A program made the translations under genes and the position numbers. Shown here in pieces: positions 25,436-34,891 of a stretch of DNA of 64,000 nucleotides. The DNA is from Dyadobacter sp. 676 (GTDB lineage Bacteria > Bacteroidota > Bacteroidia > Cytophagales > Spirosomataceae): the NCBI RefSeq assembly GCF_040448675.1, contig NZ_CP159289.1:2046001-2110000 (forward strand), written 5' to 3'. The first letter of the stretch is position 1. Each line of letters begins with the position of its first letter. The notes below the pieces were generated by a model, which saw only the letters and a program-made list of their open reading frames with translations, was not told the DNA's origin and did not search any database.

Positions 25436-26890
25436 TCAATGCTTTTTAAACTGACTGAATTCGGAAATTGTCAGCAAAGGGATACGGGTATTATAGTGTT
25501 TGTTGATAACCTTGATCCATTCATTAGCAATCACAGCTTGTCCTAACGCTGTCGGATGCAGGCCATCATCAGAGAAGAAGTTACCGTTAGGATAAGAAGG
25601 ATCTATCCTGACACCGTCGTCAGTAACGAACTGCCCATCCAAAATACGCTTGTAAATTCCGTGCAGATCGACAATGGGATATTCAAACTTTGCAGCCAGA
25701 TTTCTGATCAAGTCATTTAATGAATTATTCAAATCAAAAACACTGAGTTCGTCTTCGGTCAAGATATCTTTACTTTCGAGGGGACTTTGCGGAGATATCC
25801 CGCGCTTGCACTCAGAGCTTGAAAACAGCGCTTCGACATTTTGGGTGGGCAATAGCAAGTCGGTATCCTTTACCTCAACCAGGAATTGCGGAGATCCTTT
25901 TGACTTTTCAAAGAGATCATCGCTAATCATGGCGTAAAGTGCCGCACCTTCATTGTGTTGACGCGCCATTGAAGGAGTAACGAAATGGAAGTACGGAAAG
26001 TCGATGATGTCTGGGACAGTTGCGAGGATAACTTTTGAATTGGCATTTTTTAGCCCAACTAACAGATGTATCAGCGGGTTTCCCTCCTCATTGATGGCTG
26101 CAAATGGCAACGAAGATGTTTTATAGCCGCCTGTTGTCGCATAGATAATGAAGTCATCAATGCCCAGTTCGATTGTACACAAATCTGACTTCTGGCTCAA
26201 GGCATAGTCAAGTACGCGGGTATCCCATTGCGAATCAACACTCTCCGAAAGATACCGTCGAAAGAAATGGCGGTACTGAAAATCATAGGGAATCGACGGA
26301 ATTAAATCACAATTATGCCGCCAGTCCTGCCGCTCGCCGAAAGCAAAGATTCCTGCAAACGGCAATCCAAGATTATCAACCCTTCCACTATACGCATTAA
26401 AGGTGAGCGTCTCGGACTGAATGATTGCTGAACCTCCTGCTACTTTTTGAAATGTTGGAAATGGGCTTGTTCGTACCTCTTTGAAATATTCGGATCCGTT
26501 GGCCTCTTCGCGTCTGAACAATGGCTGGGCAAAGTCCTTTAACGCCATCTGCCTGGCAATCAAGTTCGGATAAGAAGTAAGTTGGGCAAATCGATAAAGG
26601 CCTCCGTTTCGTAAGCCGGCTGTCAGCGACCCGCCGATTGCCAGATAGCGCAGCTCCTTATCTGAAGAGGATAATAGACTTGTTTCGCTCGCTGGCGGGT
26701 TATTAAGCTCGTCGAAAAGATTTTCGGAAATCGTATCAGGCGCGGCAGAATCAGCGCCGACCGGAAAAGGCAGTTTTTGTGCAAGTAATATGTTCTTGCA
26801 AACGCTTTCCTTTTGGACAAGAGCCATCTGAAGTGCGAAGGCCGAAACAGAACAAAAAAGGCATGCGCAGCTAGTTAAAAGTTTTTTCAT
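25436..26890 (-). CDS. Secreted SGNH/GDSL-type hydrolase
   Basis: A 484-residue exported protein with signal peptide MKKLLTSCACLFCSVSAFA. The four SGNH blocks are recognisable but changed: block I is YLAIGGSLTAGL, with Gly in place of the Asp of GDS; block III is LGIDDFII, and block V is DDGLHPTALGQAVIANEW with the catalytic Asp-His pair. This form occurs in Bacteroidota GDSL lipases/esterases. Natural substrate is unknown; the neighbouring sialate esterase-like gene suggests acylated glycans. Codon and base use here is visibly AT-richer than in the flanking housekeeping genes. Confidence 0.75.
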   Translation of the reverse strand: MKKLLTSCACLFCSVSAFALQMALVQKESVCKNILLAQKLPFPVGADSAAPDTISENLFDELNNPPASETSLLSSSDKELRYLAIGGSLTAGLRNGGLYRFAQLTSYPNLIARQMALKDFAQPLFRREEANGSEYFKEVRTSPFPTFQKVAGGSAIIQSETLTFNAYSGRVDNLGLPFAGIFAFGERQDWRHNCDLIPSIPYDFQYRHFFRRYLSESVDSQWDTRVLDYALSQKSDLCTIELGIDDFIIYATTGGYKTSSLPFAAINEEGNPLIHLLVGLKNANSKVILATVPDIIDFPYFHFVTPSMARQHNEGAALYAMISDDLFEKSKGSPQFLVEVKDTDLLLPTQNVEALFSSSECKRGISPQSPLESKDILTEDELSVFDLNNSLNDLIRNLAAKFEYPIVDLHGIYKRILDGQFVTDDGVRIDPSYPNGNFFSDDGLHPTALGQAVIANEWIKVINKHYNTRIPLLTISEFSQFKKH

Positions 26891-26967
26891 GGCAGTAAAT
26901 AGAAATGATCAATGGAGATAACTCTACAAAGAGACGAATCTATTTTTAGCACACAAAAAAAGAACCG

Positions 26968-27004
26968 GTTGTACTTTACACCTACGCCGGTTGTACTTTA
27001 CAAC
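26968..27004. promoter_or_regulatory. Tandem palindromic operators upstream of the XRE regulator
   Basis: GTTGTA-CTT-TACAAC (26990-27004) is a palindrome with 6-bp arms; a copy with one mismatch lies at 26968-26982, exactly 22 bases upstream. Both sit in the identical 16-base direct repeat CCGGTTGTACTTTACA. Two sites on one helical face fit cooperative binding by a dimeric regulator, probably the XRE protein encoded next. Confidence 0.55.
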
Positions 27005-27066
27005 TTGATCATCAACTGTAAATGATATACTTTGCAGTATTCCTTCCTCCACACACTCGCGCTTAT

Positions 27067-27333
27067 ATGGCAAATTTTTCCCGAACGATTCGTGCGGTAC
27101 GCATGATGAAAGGTGTTAAGCAAGCTGAAATCGCCGACCTCTTAGAGGTTCGGCAACAGTCGGTAAGTAAGTTGGAAAATGGCAAGACACGCATTTCAAG
27201 GGCGGTTGCCGACAAAATCGCCAGGTACCTTGGTTTCAGTAACAGTGCCGAAATGGAAACCTTTTATGAAAAATATGTAAATAAAAGCCAAGCTGAGATC
27301 GACACCATGGACGAATCGGCCCCGCGTAAATGA
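27067..27333 (+). CDS. XRE family helix-turn-helix regulator
   Basis: An 88-residue Cro/CI-type protein. The start MANFSRTIRAVRMMKGVKQ is chosen because the longer frame starts inside the -7-like TATACTTTG (27026-27034). The HTH covers about residues 5-60 (KQAEIADLLEVRQQSVSKLENGKTRISRAVADKIARYLG). The short charged tail NKSQAEIDTMDESAPRK has no known domain. The tandem palindromes just upstream suggest autoregulation, and perhaps control of the divergent esterase genes. It is convergent with the protease gene, sharing a terminator. Confidence 0.85.
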   Translation: MANFSRTIRAVRMMKGVKQAEIADLLEVRQQSVSKLENGKTRISRAVADKIARYLGFSNSAEMETFYEKYVNKSQAEIDTMDESAPRK

Positions 27334-27336
27334 AAA

Positions 27337-27360
27337 AGCACGGACCTCACAGCCCGTGCT
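27337..27360. terminator. Bidirectional terminator between XRE and prc genes
   Basis: AGCACGG (27337-27343) pairs with CCGTGCT (27354-27360); A-rich sequence precedes it and mixed A/T sequence follows, so it can act for both convergent genes. Confidence 0.65.
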
Positions 27361-27378
27361 CCAATAAAATATCAGATT

Positions 27379-29506
27379 TTACTTCTTCTTAGTACCCGCC
27401 AGACTCGGCTCCTTCGAGATTACGATCAGGTCCGCAAGTATTCTGCCGGTTTCGGTTAGGTAAATATCCTTTTTCTTCTTCACATCTTTCGGCGCTTCGG
27501 CGGCCTTGGGGTCGGTTTCCTCTTCGTCGTCGCCGTCTACGTTATCCTCCCCGAGCTGTTTCATAGCCGCGCGTTTCTTTTCAGCTTCCTCGCGCTCTGC
27601 CTTGCGTTTCGACTCCTGCAACGACACGATCTTGTTTTCACGCGCCTGCTTGAAATCTTCCAGCGTTTTTACAAGCGTTTTCAATTCCTCGTCGGTTTTG
27701 AGCCGGTGCTTGTATTTGTCGCGAATCTGCTCGATGATCTTCGGATTGACATTGCCGGTCACCTTGTAGTCCGATGATGCGATCTGGTCCCAGGGCAGTG
27801 CGCTCGGTTGTGAGCCTTCTCCATATTCATTTACTTTGAATGCGGTGGGCAGTTCCAGATCCGGCGTCACTCCTTTCAGCTGTGTACTGCTGCCGTTAAT
27901 GCGGTAGAATTTCGCAACGGTAAGTTTTACCTGCCCAAGCTGTTCCGGCTCTTTCGGCACCCATTGGTTCAGGTCGATCAGCGTTTGAACGGTTCCTTTA
28001 CCATAAGTTTGCTCGCCGACGATCACGCCCCGTTTGTAATCCTGGATCGCCGCCGCGAAAATTTCGGAAGCCGAAGCACTGAAACGGTTCACCATCACGG
28101 CCAACGGGCCGTCGTAGGCGATGCCAGGATCATTATCCGACTGTACTTCCACTTCTCCCTGACTTTCCTTGACCTGTACAACCGGGCCGCGGTTAATGAA
28201 CAGTCCGGTCAACGAAACCGCCTCGGTTAACGAACCGCCTCCGTTATTGCGAAGATCGATGACGATCCCATCCACGTTCGATGCCTGCAAATCGGTAATC
28301 AGTTTCTGAACGTCGCGGGTTGTGCTCGAAAACTCCTTTTCGCGGTGCTGTGCGCCTTCAAAATCCCGATAGAACAGCGGAATGTCGATCACACCGATCT
28401 TGTAGTCCTTATTACCATTATTGATAGAAACTATTTCGCTCTTCGCACGCTGCTCTTCCAGCTTGATCTTCTCGCGAACAAGGCGGTATTCCTTCGGCGG
28501 CGCGCCCGGCAATGCATCCGCAGAGATTACCTGTAAACGTACGACGGTCGCTTTGGGCCCTTTGATCAATTTCACCGCGTCGTCCACAAACCAGCCGACG
28601 ATGTCGACAAATTTACCTTCATCGCCCTGAGCAACACCGATGATCTTGTCTTCTTTCTTAAGTTGTTTTCCTTTGAATGCCGGCCCGCCAGGGATTACTT
28701 CGACGATTTTGATATAATTATCCTCTTCACGAAGCAATGCGCCGATACCTTCCAGCGACTGGCTCATTTCCTGCTTGAAACGGTCCGCCGAAGTAGGCGC
28801 CATATAGCTGGTGTGCGGATCGAGCGACTCGGCATAGGCGTTCATAAACATCTGGAACACCTGTTCGGTACGGATACGGCCAAGCGCACGGTCGCGGGTT
28901 TTGTAGCGGTCACGCAGGGTGGATATCACGGCAGTGTCCGCTTTCCCCGACAGTTTGAGGTCTAATGCCTCGCTTTTGAGGTATTTGCGCCAGGTATCGT
29001 TCAGTTCGTCCGTATTTTTGGCCCATGCTGCCTTTTCGCGGTCGGTATTCATGGATTCATCCTCTGTAAAATCGAATGGCTTCGGTTCTTTCAGCAAGGT
29101 CTGAATGTAAGCGCTGCGTTCCTGATAGCGCTTTCTGAATACATTATATATCTGAAAAGGAACGTCCAATTCCCTCTTTTGCAAATAATCGTCGAATGAG
29201 TTCTTATACTGCTCGAATTCCGCGATATCGCCGGCCAGGTAATAGAGCTTCCCGTGGTCTATCGCATCGATGTACTTATCGAACATTGCGGCCGAAAGCG
29301 AATCGCTCAGCTTTGTCTTTCTATAATGAAAGCTCGATAGTATCCTCGTTGCCACTTCCTCCGCCTTGTATTGCGCTGGAATCGGCTTGATATCTTCATC
29401 CATGGAGACGGCCGCCGGCGCGGTCAAGCTCCACTCGTTCCTGAACAGGGCCCCGCTGCCAACCCAGCAACACAACCGGAATAAGAGTGATAAGATACTT
29501 TTTCAT
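27379..29506 (-). CDS. prc: Carboxy-terminal processing (tail-specific) protease, S41 family, apparent frameshift in signal peptide
   Basis: The main frame (27379-29475) encodes about 698 residues: an N-terminal helical region, a PDZ domain (LRE EDNYIKIVEVIPGGPAFKGK region), the S41 core with the catalytic Ser in NRFSASASEIFAAAIQDY and Lys in GEQTYGKGTVQT, and a C-terminal charged DUF3340-type domain. The true start is probably ATG at 29506, reading MKKYLITLIPVVLL, but this is in another frame. Removing one base from the CCC run at 29463-29465 joins signal and enzyme as VVLLVGSGALFRNEW, giving 708 residues. An assembly error is likely. The protease acts in the periplasm on envelope proteins; the FKBP gene lies 11 bases upstream. 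Confidence 0.85.
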
Positions 29507-29517
29507 TTGCACGTTTG

Positions 29518-30276
29518 CTATTTTACGATTTCCAATAATTCCACCTCAAACACCAGAGCTGAATATGCCGGTATCTGAGGCCCTGCCGCACGCTCACCGT
29601 AAGCCAGCTGATATGGAATGAAAAGCTTCCATTTCGATCCGACAGGCATTAACTGAAGCGCCTCGGTCCATCCTTTGATCACGCCATTGACCGGAAACTC
29701 TACGGGCTCGCCTCTGTCGACCGAGCTGTCAAAAACCGTTCCATTAGTCAATGTGCCATGGTAGTGTGTCTTTACTTTATCCGTTGCGGTAGGCTTAGGG
29801 CCCTCGCCTTGTTTGATAACTTGATATTGCAGGCCGCTTTCGAGCGTCACTACGCCGTCCTTTTTCTTGTTTTCTTCCAAAAACTTCTCGCCTTCCTTGC
29901 GCACTGCGGCACCTTTCTCTTCCATCATCTTTGTGAAATACCCCTGGATGAACATATTTGCCTCATCAGGCGTAAATGCCGTTTTTTCACCTTTCAATGC
30001 TGCTTTCACAGTCTGTGTGAGCAGGTCGCTATTGAGATCGCTGATGCCTTGGGAGGACAACGAATTTGCGAAGCTTACCCCGATTGCCGCCGACAAAGAG
30101 TCGGCCTTTGTCTTCAATGTTGCAGGTGCTGTCGTTGTTTTCGCAGGTGTTGCCGCTGATTTCTTTACAGTTGCGGCGGGTTTGGTTGTTTTTTTGATAG
30201 TCTGTGCTGTGCCTTCCGCGGTTGCCAATACTCCAAATGCCAGGGCTGCTAAAATGGTTTTTTCTAATTTGTACAT
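29518..30276 (-). CDS. FKBP-type peptidyl-prolyl cis-trans isomerase
   Basis: A 252-residue exported folding factor. The signal peptide MYKLEKTILAALAFGVLATAEG is followed by a low-complexity Lys/Thr/Ala linker (TIKKTTKPAATVKKSAATPA). An FKBP_N-type dimerisation domain (KADSLSAAIGVSFANSLSSQGI to KDGVVTLESGLQYQV) precedes the FKBP domain (about 150-252: VKTHYHGTLTNGTVFDSS, GWTEALQLMPVGSKWKLFIP, LAYGERAAGPQIPAYSALVFEVELLEI). This is the Mip/FkpA layout. It is 11 bases upstream of the Prc start, so a periplasmic folding-and-degradation operon is likely. Confidence 0.92.
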   Translation of the reverse strand: MYKLEKTILAALAFGVLATAEGTAQTIKKTTKPAATVKKSAATPAKTTTAPATLKTKADSLSAAIGVSFANSLSSQGISDLNSDLLTQTVKAALKGEKTAFTPDEANMFIQGYFTKMMEEKGAAVRKEGEKFLEENKKKDGVVTLESGLQYQVIKQGEGPKPTATDKVKTHYHGTLTNGTVFDSSVDRGEPVEFPVNGVIKGWTEALQLMPVGSKWKLFIPYQLAYGERAAGPQIPAYSALVFEVELLEIVK

Positions 30277-30507
30277 TGTACTGATGGACGGTCGAAAAGA
30301 TTAAAATTTAATATGTAAGTGTTATTAACGATCTCAATTACAACAAAAACACAATCAGTACCTAAAAAAAGTTTTAAAAATGTTATTAGAAGCTGATAAA
30401 CGGTAATTTAGCACTCCGCGGCGCTCTTCCGCTCCCTTCCTTGGAAAAATCTAATTTTATATCACAGGTTTTAACCGAATTGATATGTTTTTACCAAAAT
30501 AAAACTC

Positions 30508-30515
30508 TACCTTTG
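30508..30515 (+). promoter_or_regulatory. -7 promoter box of atpA
   Basis: TACCTTTG matches TAnnTTTG exactly and lies 51 bases before the atpA start codon. No well-spaced -33 TTTG is clear. The 290-bp region 30277-30566 holds the divergent control regions of the FKBP gene and atpA and no gene. Confidence 0.5.
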
Positions 30516-30566
30516 CACCAGTTTTCAGAAAACTTACTACTATACTCTAAATAAGTCAATTATACT

Positions 30567-32144
30567 ATGGTATCTGTTAGACCGGATGAAGTTTCGGCCA
30601 TCCTGCGCGAACAACTTGCAGGCGCTAGATCAGAAGCAGAACTCGAAGAAGTAGGAACAGTCCTTCAGGTTGGTGACGGTGTTGCCCGCATTTATGGTCT
30701 TTCCCAGGTACAGGCAGGTGAGCTGCTTGTTTTCGAGAACGGCCTTAAGGCCCTTGCTCTTAACCTTGAGGAAGACAACGTCGGAGCCGTATTGCTGGGG
30801 GATTTCAGTGACATCAAAGAGGGTGCGACTGTAAAACGTACCAAAGAAATCGCTTCCGTGAAAGTGGGTGACGGAATCGTCGGTCGTGTGGTGAACACGC
30901 TGGCCGAGCCGATCGACGGAAACGGACCTATTGTTGGCGAGACTTTCGAGATGCCTATCGAGCGTAAAGCGCCGGGGGTTATCTATCGCCAGCCGGTAAC
31001 CGAGCCGCTTCAAACGGGTATCAAAGCGATCGACGCGATGATCCCCATCGGACGCGGACAACGCGAGCTGATCATCGGTGACCGCCAGACAGGTAAAACT
31101 GCGGTAGCGATCGATACAATCATTAACCAGAAGGAATTCTACGACAAAGGAGAGCCTGTTTACTGTATCTACGTAGCCTGCGGCCAGAAAGCTTCGACTA
31201 TCAAGTCGATCGAAGCTACCCTCCGCAAATACGGCGCGATGGATTACACCGTGATCGTGGCGGCCGCTGCCTCGGATCCTTCTCCCATGCAATTCTATGC
31301 TCCGTTTACAGGTGCGGCGATTGGCGAGTACTTCCGCGACACCGGCCGTCCTGCACTCGTAATCTACGACGACCTTTCGAAACAGGCGGTAGCATACCGC
31401 GAGGTGTCCCTGCTCCTCCGTCGTCCTCCGGGCCGCGAGGCTTACCCAGGTGACGTATTCTACCTCCACAGCCGCCTTCTGGAGCGTGCTGCGAAAATAA
31501 TCGCCGACGACAGCATCGCTGCTAACATGAACGACCTTCCGCCTTCATTGAAAGGTAAAGTAAAAGGTGGTGGTTCATTGACAGCCCTTCCGATCATCGA
31601 AACACAGGCTGGTGACGTTTCGGCTTACATTCCTACGAACGTAATTTCGATCACCGATGGCCAGATCTTCCTCGAATCCAACCTGTTCAACTCGGGTATC
31701 CGTCCTGCGATCAACGTAGGTATCTCGGTATCACGTGTGGGTGGTAACGCGCAGATCAAATCGATGAAGAAAGTTTCGGGCACCCTGAAACTGGACCAGG
31801 CGCAGTTCCGCGAGCTCGAAGCATTCGCGAAATTCGGTTCCGACCTCGATGCCGCTACCAAGCTGGCGATCGACCGGGGACGCCGCAACCAGGAAGTTTT
31901 GAAACAAGCTCAATACGCGCCGGTTCCTGTTGAATTGCAGGTAGCGACCGTTTACGCATCCACCAAAGGTTTGCTGGATAACGTGGATGTAGCACGCGTG
32001 AAAGAATTCGAAAAGGATTTCACCACCGTATTGGCTAGCCAGAATAAAGAAGCACTCGCTGCTTTGCGTGCCGGAAAACTGGACAACAGCGTGACAGACG
32101 TTATCGAGAAAGTAGCTAAAGAAGTTGCTGTAAAATATCGTTAA
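30567..32144 (+). CDS. atpA: F-type ATP synthase alpha subunit
   Basis: A 525-residue F1 subunit that carries regulatory nucleotide sites and the arginine finger acting on beta. The start [17 protein letters not shown], Walker [16 protein letters not shown] (about 170), the [21 protein letters not shown] segment and the arginine finger region [19 protein letters not shown] are all conserved. Length and domains are normal (N-terminal barrel, nucleotide domain, helical end). It has its own promoter and is followed by atpG after 88 bases with a hairpin between. The genes usually found before it (atpB, E, F, H) are not upstream; the FKBP gene is. Confidence 0.98.
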   Translation: MVSVRPDEVSAILREQLAGARSEAELEEVGTVLQVGDGVARIYGLSQVQAGELLVFENGLKALALNLEEDNVGAVLLGDFSDIKEGATVKRTKEIASVKVGDGIVGRVVNTLAEPIDGNGPIVGETFEMPIERKAPGVIYRQPVTEPLQTGIKAIDAMIPIGRGQRELIIGDRQTGKTAVAIDTIINQKEFYDKGEPVYCIYVACGQKASTIKSIEATLRKYGAMDYTVIVAAAASDPSPMQFYAPFTGAAIGEYFRDTGRPALVIYDDLSKQAVAYREVSLLLRRPPGREAYPGDVFYLHSRLLERAAKIIADDSIAANMNDLPPSLKGKVKGGGSLTALPIIETQAGDVSAYIPTNVISITDGQIFLESNLFNSGIRPAINVGISVSRVGGNAQIKSMKKVSGTLKLDQAQFRELEAFAKFGSDLDAATKLAIDRGRRNQEVLKQAQYAPVPVELQVATVYASTKGLLDNVDVARVKEFEKDFTTVLASQNKEALAALRAGKLDNSVTDVIEKVAKEVAVKYR

Positions 32145-32149
32145 CCGGT

Positions 32150-32183
32150 AAAAATGCCGGAGCGGGACCCGTTCCGGCATTTT
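32150..32183 (+). terminator. Intrinsic terminator between atpA and atpG
   Basis: A long stem, AAAATGCCGGA against TCCGGCATTTT, extended by GCGGG/CCCGT with one wobble pair and closed by a single-base loop, ends in T residues. It sits within the atpA-atpG gene pair and may set the ratio of the two subunits. Confidence 0.75.
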
Positions 32184-32232
32184 CCTAGTACATATATAAT
32201 AGGATCACCGGATCGCTTAAAACACCCAGAAA

Positions 32233-33117
32233 ATGGCCAGCTTAAAAGAAGTACGTAACCGTATCGTTTCGGTTAATTCCACACAGCAGATCACCAAAGC
32301 CATGAAAATGGTGGCGGCAGCCAAGCTGCGTCGTGCACAGGACAGCATTCTGCAAATGCGCCCCTACGCACAGAAGCTTGGTGAAATGCTTCTGACAGTT
32401 TCGTCAGGATCGGAAAGCGCTGCCGACAGCCCGTTGAAAGCCGTTCGCCCGGTAGAAAAGGTGCTGATCGTAGTCGTAACCTCCGACCGTGGATTGTGCG
32501 GAGCATTCAATACCAATATTATCAAAGCTACTATCCAGCTGATCGAGTCGAAATATGCGGCTCAGGCGGCGAAGGGAAATGTAGAGATTTTTGCCATCGG
32601 TAAAAAAGGCGCGGAATCGCTCGTACGCCGCGGCTTCACCGTGAATACAGCTTATACCGACCTTTTCGGCCGTTTGAGCTTTGTAAACGTGAAAAGCGCA
32701 GCCGAAGAAATCATGAGGGATTTCTCGGAAGGCCGTTACGACGCTGTGGACATCGTGTACAACGAATTTAAAAACGTGGCGACACAGATCATCCACACCG
32801 ACCCGTATTTGCCGATCGTAGCTGAAAACAAATCGACCAGGTCGAAAAAGACCGAGGTTAACTATATTTTCGAACCGACCGAAGAGGAAATCCTCGCGGA
32901 ATTAATTCCGAAATCGCTGAAAATCCAGTTATACCGTGCCGTTCTAGAATCCAATGCATCGGAACAGGGAGCACGTATGACAGCGATGGACAAAGCAACG
33001 GAAAACGCCCAGGAGCTGCTGAAAGAACTGCGTCTGATCTACAACCGTACGCGTCAGGCAGCGATCACGAAAGAGATCCTCGAAATCGTAGGCGGTGCCG
33101 AAGCATTGAAAAACTAG
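32233..33117 (+). CDS. atpG: F-type ATP synthase gamma subunit
   Basis: A 294-residue central-stalk subunit that turns inside the alpha-beta ring. The N-terminal helix MASLKEVRNRIVSVNSTQQITKAMKMVAAAKLRRAQ and the C-terminal helix ARMTAMDKATENAQELLKELRLIYNRTRQAAITKEILEIVGGAEAL, the two coiled-coil strands of the shaft, are both typical. The Rossmann-like middle has SDRGLCGAFNTNI. It is intact. A strong terminator follows. The beta, epsilon, delta and Fo genes are not in this window. Confidence 0.97.
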   Translation: MASLKEVRNRIVSVNSTQQITKAMKMVAAAKLRRAQDSILQMRPYAQKLGEMLLTVSSGSESAADSPLKAVRPVEKVLIVVVTSDRGLCGAFNTNIIKATIQLIESKYAAQAAKGNVEIFAIGKKGAESLVRRGFTVNTAYTDLFGRLSFVNVKSAAEEIMRDFSEGRYDAVDIVYNEFKNVATQIIHTDPYLPIVAENKSTRSKKTEVNYIFEPTEEEILAELIPKSLKIQLYRAVLESNASEQGARMTAMDKATENAQELLKELRLIYNRTRQAAITKEILEIVGGAEALKN

Positions 33118-33138
33118 GGTTACCTTCAACCATATTCC

Positions 33139-33173
33139 AAACGGCCGGATCGCAACAATCCGGCCGTTTTTTT
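33139..33173 (+). terminator. Intrinsic terminator of atpG
   Basis: AACGGCCGGAT and ATCCGGCCGTT form an 11-bp stem around CGCAACA, followed by a run of seven or more T. Confidence 0.9.
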
Positions 33174-33200
33174 GTTTATTTACTAATACCCTAACCACCT

Positions 33201-33300
33201 GACAACACCTGACAACACCTGACTACTCCTGACAACACCTGACTACTCCTGACTACTCCTGACTATTCTTGACTATTCTTGACAACAACTGACAAACATT
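33201..33300. repeat. 10-bp tandem repeat array, about ten units
   Basis: Ten consecutive 10-base units starting at 33201, 33211 and so on follow GAC-[AT]AC-[AT][CT]CT-like consensus: three GACAACACCT, three GACTACTCCT, two GACTATTCTT and two decayed units at the end. The period equals one DNA helical turn. The array lies between the atpG terminator and the start of the LolA-like gene at 33319. A decayed relative occurs at 38076-38165. Confidence 0.85.
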
Positions 33301-33318
33301 ACCAACCAACCACACCAT

Positions 33319-34051
33319 ATGCAACATTCCAAAAGCCTTTTCAAACTACTCGCATTCCTGGTTTTTACCTGCATTGGCAACGCCATGAACGCGCAGAATC
33401 TCGACGACATTGTAGCCAAACACGTGAAAGCCATGGGGGGGTGACAATCTCGGCAAACTGCAAAGCATGAAGATCACCGCGGAGATGGACATTATGAATA
33501 TGAAAGTGCCTATCACGACGACGATCGTTCAAAACAAAGGTTTCAGAAGTGAGAGCACTGTGCAGGGCATGACTGTCGTGCAGGCTGTCAATGGCGACAA
33601 GGGTTGGAGCATTAACCCCGCGACCGGCAATACGAAACCCACAGCACTTCCCGAGGATGCGGTAAAATCGATGGCAAATGAAACCGACCTTACCGGTCTG
33701 TATAATTATAAGGAAAAAGGCTACAAACTGACGCTCGACGGTGAGGAAGACCTCGCCGGCGCAAAGGTATACAAGGTGACCATGATTTTGCCCAACGGCG
33801 TCCGGCGGATCAACTACATTTCGAAAGACACCTTTTACATCCTGAAAATCGTTGCCCAGACGAAGATGAACGGGCAGGATGTGATGTCGGAAAACATCCA
33901 ATCCGATTTCCGGGCAGTGGACGGCATCTATTATCCGTTTATGTCCGAAGTAACCACCTCGGCGATGCCAGGCACGAAGATGGGCCTTAGAATTACTTCC
34001 CTCGAAGTAAACCCTAAAATAGACCCCAAAATCTTCGAAATGCCTCAATAA
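33319..34051 (+). CDS. Outer-membrane lipoprotein-sorting-like (LolA-type) protein, apparent frameshift
   Basis: From 33319 the frame reads a signal peptide MQHSKSLFKLLAFLVFTCIG with cleavage near MNAQ, then NLDDIVAKHVKAMGG and a stop. Removing one G from the seven-G run at 33435-33441 continues as DNLGKLQSMKITAEMDIMNM to the stop at 34051, giving 243 residues. The rest has the LolA/LppX-like fold pattern: GMTVVQAVNGDKGWSINPATG, YKLTLDGEEDLAGAKVYKVTM, and KDTFYILKIVAQTKMNGQDV. The family carries lipids or lipoproteins in the periplasm; in Bacteroidota many members are of unknown role. The 10-bp repeat array is directly upstream. Confidence 0.72.
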
Positions 34052-34072
34052 CAGCACTCAAAATAGTCCCTG

Positions 34073-34105
34073 AAATCCCGGAATAATTTTTTTCGGGATT
34101 TTTTT
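34073..34105 (+). terminator. Intrinsic terminator
   Basis: AAATCCCG (34073-34080) pairs with CGGGATTT (34094-34101), with a T run in loop and tail. Confidence 0.75.
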
Positions 34106-34180
34106 TATGCATTTGAAACTAATATTTACAAATAGATGTATATACATTAAATGTCAATACACATAAAAACAATAAAGACA

Positions 34181-34708
34181 ATGGCTACTACTAAATGGGT
34201 AATCGATCCAACACATTCCGAAATCCAGTTTAAAGTGAAACACCTGGTAATCTCCACTGTAACCGGCGCATTCAACAGCTTCGAAGGTGGGGTTGAGACT
34301 GAAAATGAAGACTTCGACGGCGCAACCGTCCATTTTTCTGCGGATGTAGAAAGCATAGATACCAAGCAGGAACAACGCGACCAGCACCTGAAATCGGCCG
34401 ATTTCTTCGATGCCGAGAACCACCCTAAACTGTCGTTTACAGGTAAACTGTCTAAAAAAGGCGGTGACAGCTATAAACTGCATGGTGACCTAACTGTAAA
34501 AGGTATTACCAAACCAGTCGATTTTGCGGTAGAATATGGTGGTAACATGACCGACTTTTACGGCAACAACAAGTCGGGCTTCGAGATTTCAGGTAAAATC
34601 AACCGGAAAGAGTTCGGCCTCGAATGGAGCGCGGTAACCGAAGCGGGCGGCGTGGTCGTAGGCGACGAGGTGAAGCTGATCGCGAACGTTCAGGTTGTAA
34701 AGCAATAA
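34181..34708 (+). CDS. YceI family protein (no signal peptide)
   Basis: A 175-residue YceI protein. The start MATTKWVIDPTHSEIQFKVKH is the family start; the frame opens 10 codons earlier without similarity. It has the complete lipocalin-like pattern: HLVISTVTGAFNSFEGGVE, QHLKSADFFDAENHPKLSFTG, HGDLTVKGITKPVDFAVEYGG, and GFEISGKINRKEFGLEWS. Without a signal it should be cytosolic, unlike the exported YceI protein at 8583-9119. It binds an unidentified hydrophobic ligand. It is monocistronic: a terminator precedes it and another follows. Confidence 0.9.
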   Translation: MATTKWVIDPTHSEIQFKVKHLVISTVTGAFNSFEGGVETENEDFDGATVHFSADVESIDTKQEQRDQHLKSADFFDAENHPKLSFTGKLSKKGGDSYKLHGDLTVKGITKPVDFAVEYGGNMTDFYGNNKSGFEISGKINRKEFGLEWSAVTEAGGVVVGDEVKLIANVQVVKQ

Positions 34709-34732
34709 ATCAATAAACCGTTCCTCTTACTA

Positions 34733-34764
34733 AAAGCGTGGATATTTTTATCCGCGCTTTTTTT
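34733..34764 (+). terminator. Intrinsic terminator of the YceI gene
   Basis: AAAGCGTGGATA and TATCCGCGCTTT pair (one G-T) across a TTTT loop and are followed by Ts. Confidence 0.85.
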
Positions 34765-34891
34765 GTTTCCAGCCGGTTCGTTCATAGATTTCAAGTTGTA
34801 TTGGGTAAAAATTTGAAATACCTGCTTATAGGGGCAAAATGGCATTTTATCGTCCAGATAGTTATTACTTCCGGTTAAACACGCATTTACA

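Noticed and set aside
27022..27066. Earlier start for the XRE gene at 27022
   Set aside because: It would lie inside the promoter-like TATACTTTG and add residues with no family match.
33201..33300. Possible CRISPR array from regularly repeated sequence
   Set aside because: Units are 10 bases with no spacers and there are no cas genes in the window.
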